Origin: Panonychus citri
Lineage: Eukaryota > Arthropoda > Arachnida > Trombidiformes > Tetranychidae
DNA length: 64,000 nucleotides
Assembly: GCF_014898815.1 (NCBI RefSeq)
Contig: NW_026515523.1
Span: 1 to 64,000, forward strand
Reading direction: 5' to 3'
Within the stretch, counting starts at the first letter, position 1. Every line of letters starts with the position of its first letter. The notes beneath the pieces are model-generated. The model did not search any database, was not told the DNA's origin, and saw only the letters and a program-made list of their open reading frames with translations. The position numbers were made by a program, and so were the translations under genes. Positions 61,298 to 64,000 of the stretch are shown piece after piece.

Positions 61298-64000
61298 CTA
61301 AAATGAGTCAGGATTAAAGAAATTATCTCTAAGAGATATCATTGAGGGATTAATTTTTCCAGAATATTTCTTTGTATTAGAAACATTGCAAGTGAATAAG
61401 TTAAAATTGGAAGAATCAAGTAACAATAATGCACCTTTCTTTAATCCGCAAACTAAGTAGGGACCATGATACTTGTTTCTTAGTTTCTTTGAAAGGGTTG
61501 AGTCTACAGATTCATTTTTTACGAGAAGATAATCTCCTATGTGGTAAGGGGATTGAGGATGAAGAGCTTTAGTTCTGTTAATCTGATAGAGTTGTTGAGC
61601 TTTAAGCCTGGCATAGGCAATTTTTCTTGCTTCTGTTATATTCACAGGGGAATTGTGGTTGATTGACAAATAATTGTCAAGGGGTTTATTTGGCTCACGA
61701 CCAAAGACAAGATAATATGGAGAAAATCTTGTTATTTTATGCACAGAGGCATTAATGGCATAAAGAGAAGCTTGTAGAGCAGGGATTAGATTTTTAGTAC
61801 CTTTAGTACACACATACGTTCGTAGACGTTCAGCAATGGTTCGATTGCATCTTTCTACAATACCTTGGGATTGAGGATGATATGAAGTACTTGTATCATG
61901 AATGATTCCATTCTTATTCATGAATTTAGAAAATTCTTCGGAGGTAAAATTAGAACCTAAATCAGTTTGGATATGAGTGGGAAATCCAAAGAGATTGAAG
62001 AATTGAGATAAAAAGTTGATCACTGTTGTAGCAGTTTGGTTTAAAGTTAATTTTGCATAAACAAAACGAGAAAGCACATCGACGATGACCAATATGTATT
62101 TCTTTGAATTACCAACTAAAATTGGTCCTTGGACATCAAGTTCGAAGCGTTGAAAGATTTCCTTAGGAATAGGCTTCGCAGCGGGATCAACATAGATGAT
62201 ATTTGAGGGCTTGGTTAGGTTACATGCTAAACAATTTTCACATAACTTTTTTACTTCATCGTAAAGGTATTTGCACCAAAAGCGGCGGGCAATATTTAGA
62301 TAAGTTTTCTCCGTGGCAAAATGTCCACCAAGAGGAGATTCATGTTCGTGCTTAAATATTTCTATCAAAATATCAGGATCAATGACTAAACGAGTTCCGA
62401 ATGGAGTTCGGGAATCTTTTCGATACAAGAGATTATCTCTTAAAACGTATCTTTTTGATGCAATTGAATTTGGATCATCTAATTGAGAGATGATTAACTT
62501 TATGTCCGAATTGTTTTCTTGACATTTACGAACTTTTTCCTTCCAAAGGGAAAATTCGGAATTGGATGAATTTGAGGTTGGATTTATATGGGCAACTTCA
62601 GTTGCAGTTGAATATAGAATTAAGGGAGGTTCTTTAAATTGATTGTAATCCAACAATTGGGATTCGAAAGAAATGTTAATTAGATTAAGACCAATATCGT
62701 AATAGCGATGATTAGAAGGGTCTTCAATATATTCAATTAAGAAAATTTTATCGAGAAATTCTTCCTCGGGGTCGATGATTTTACGATGATCCCATTCTGA
62801 TTGGTATCGGGAAAAACAATCAGGGGGATGAGTTGCACCTTTTTTATAAATTACGGTAAAATTATATGCAGAAAGCATAATTGACCATCTTTGCAATCTT
62901 GAATTCTTAAAATTAATTTTGGTTAGTTGACAGAGTGCATGGTGATCTGTCTCAATGAGGAAATGTTCACCATCAAGGTAATGGTTGAATTTGTAAACAC
63001 CAACGAGAATAGCGAGTAATTCTTTCTCGGATACAGAATAATGTAATTGATGTTTTAAAAGTTTTTGAGAAAAAAATGAAATTGGAAGCCAATCTCTTAC
63101 TGATTCAATGGGAGTATCAGGGTTGAAATCTTCAGATTTATCGTCTTCTTGAAGAAGAATTCCACCAACAGCAACATCAGAAGCGTCGACAGAAATTTTT
63201 CGGCGGAGTTTTGGATTAAAATGTACCAATAACGTAGTGTTAATTAAAGATGATTTCAGAGAATCAAGAGCTTCTTTATCAGCTTGTAGAATTTTAAATT
63301 TTCTCTCCTTGGAGATTAATCGGTACAGGGGAGCGGCGATAGATGAATAATTTTTTATGTACCTACTAAAATAATTATAGCATCCTAATAGGGACTGTAA
63401 TTCGCGAACACTTTTTGGATAGCGAAGATTAATTAAGGCTTGAACCTTTTTAGGGTCGGGACGGATTCCTTCACCGGAAACCAAATGTCCTAATAATAAA
63501 ATTTCGGTTTGACCAAAATGGCATTTTTCTGGTTTTACCTTTAAATTATAATGACGAAGACGATCCATTACTAGGCGAGTATTAGCAATTAAATCATCAA
63601 AAGTAGTTCCAACTACAGGGATGTCATCAAAATAACCAATACACTTAATTGAAGTCCTTCAGAACTTTATTCATAAATCTCTGGAAAATAAATGGACAAG
63701 CAAGTCCCATGGGGAGTCTTTTGTACTGGTATTTGCCATCCGGGGTGACAAAAGCGGTTTCTCTCTTTCAGAGGAGAGCCGATTTGGTGATAGCCTTGGG
63801 CTCGAAAGGTTAAAATTTTCCACCTCGAACGACTTCCAAACAATCGTCGATTCGTGGCATGGGATGTCTCGGAATTTTCGTGAGACGATTTAATAATCGG
63901 TAATCTGTTACCATTCGGTAAGATCCATCTGAGCGAGGGACTAAGAGAGGAGCACCAAGAGCGTCCGATGATTCTATCAAATCGTGTTGGATCATGTCGT
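61298..64000 (-). pseudogene. pol: Ty3/gypsy pol with broken reverse transcriptase and open RNase H-integrase
   Basis: The last 756 codons (63568-61298) are open and include the end of the reverse transcriptase, RNase H (SVDASDVAVGGIL, EKELLAIL, TDHHAL), the integrase HHCC zinc domain (H-x4-H pattern before CENCLAC), the integrase core Asp, Asp and Glu (ELDVQGP, TDLGSNF, QGIVERCNRT) and a C-terminal GPY motif (KYHGPYLV). Upstream, the reverse transcriptase is spread over three frames: 63995-63810 (VTDYRLLNRLTK), a middle segment up to about 63648, and a third carrying the YFDD active-site box. Two indels therefore break it. The protein acts in reverse transcription and integration in family members; this copy should be non-autonomous. 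The window edge cuts the 5' end. Confidence 0.88.

Larger units (their letters stand above)
60809..64000 (-). mobile_element. Ty3/gypsy-type LTR retroelement, partial, running off the right edge
   Basis: Minus-strand order is reverse transcriptase, RNase H, integrase, as in Ty3/gypsy (Copia has integrase first). The 5' LTR, gag and protease would lie beyond 64000. I found no clear 3' LTR or polypurine tract, and cannot say whether the ORFs at 57258-60240 belong to the same element. Confidence 0.85.

Overview
The window is AT-rich eukaryotic nuclear DNA. Genes are split by GT-AG introns, many of them only 60-100 bp, and spaced by long low-complexity DNA full of GA/CT arrays and ATCATGAT-type words. 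The gene set (a Syk-type kinase, an MPP8-like chromodomain/ankyrin protein, Mic10, an MRP1-like ABCC transporter) fits an arthropod outside the insects. A mite or other chelicerate is my best guess, but this is inference: no marker gene settles the species.

Left part (1-29 kb, all + strand): about 7.5 kb without recognisable coding; the C-terminal exons of a Syk/ZAP-70-type tyrosine kinase (7515-14498, with a 5.2 kb intron); an intronless UBALD homologue (16658-17203); an MPP8-like protein (19018-21945); and a leucine-rich-repeat membrane protein (24958-27251).

Middle (29-43 kb): a two-exon Mic10 (MICOS10) gene; a strip of duplication debris made of a near-identical broken copy of the second nucleotide-binding domain and 3' end of the nearby ABCC gene, a small ORF with a signal peptide and TATA box, and the 3' half of a strawberry-notch gene with frame breaks; then a complete 11-exon MRP1-like ABCC transporter (34522-39982), and on the minus strand a six-exon F-box protein (40580-42213).

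Right part (43-64 kb): a cationic amino acid transporter-like SLC7 gene (43408-47280) whose last membrane segments I could not find; about 9 kb without recognisable genes; then, on the minus strand, a Ty3/gypsy-type retroelement running off the right edge. Its reverse transcriptase is broken by two frame changes but its RNase H and integrase are open. Downstream of pol, in the same orientation, lie an in-frame Asn-rich ORF separated by a single TAG and two long intronless overlapping ORFs. The first has a RING-like cysteine cluster and a TRAF-type zinc finger. The second has an RNA exonuclease 1 (REXO1/GOR)-like DEDDh fold in which nearly all catalytic residues are replaced. This accessory module is the most unusual thing in the window.

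Exon boundaries were read by eye from splice signals, reading phase and family similarity. No alignment or search was run.
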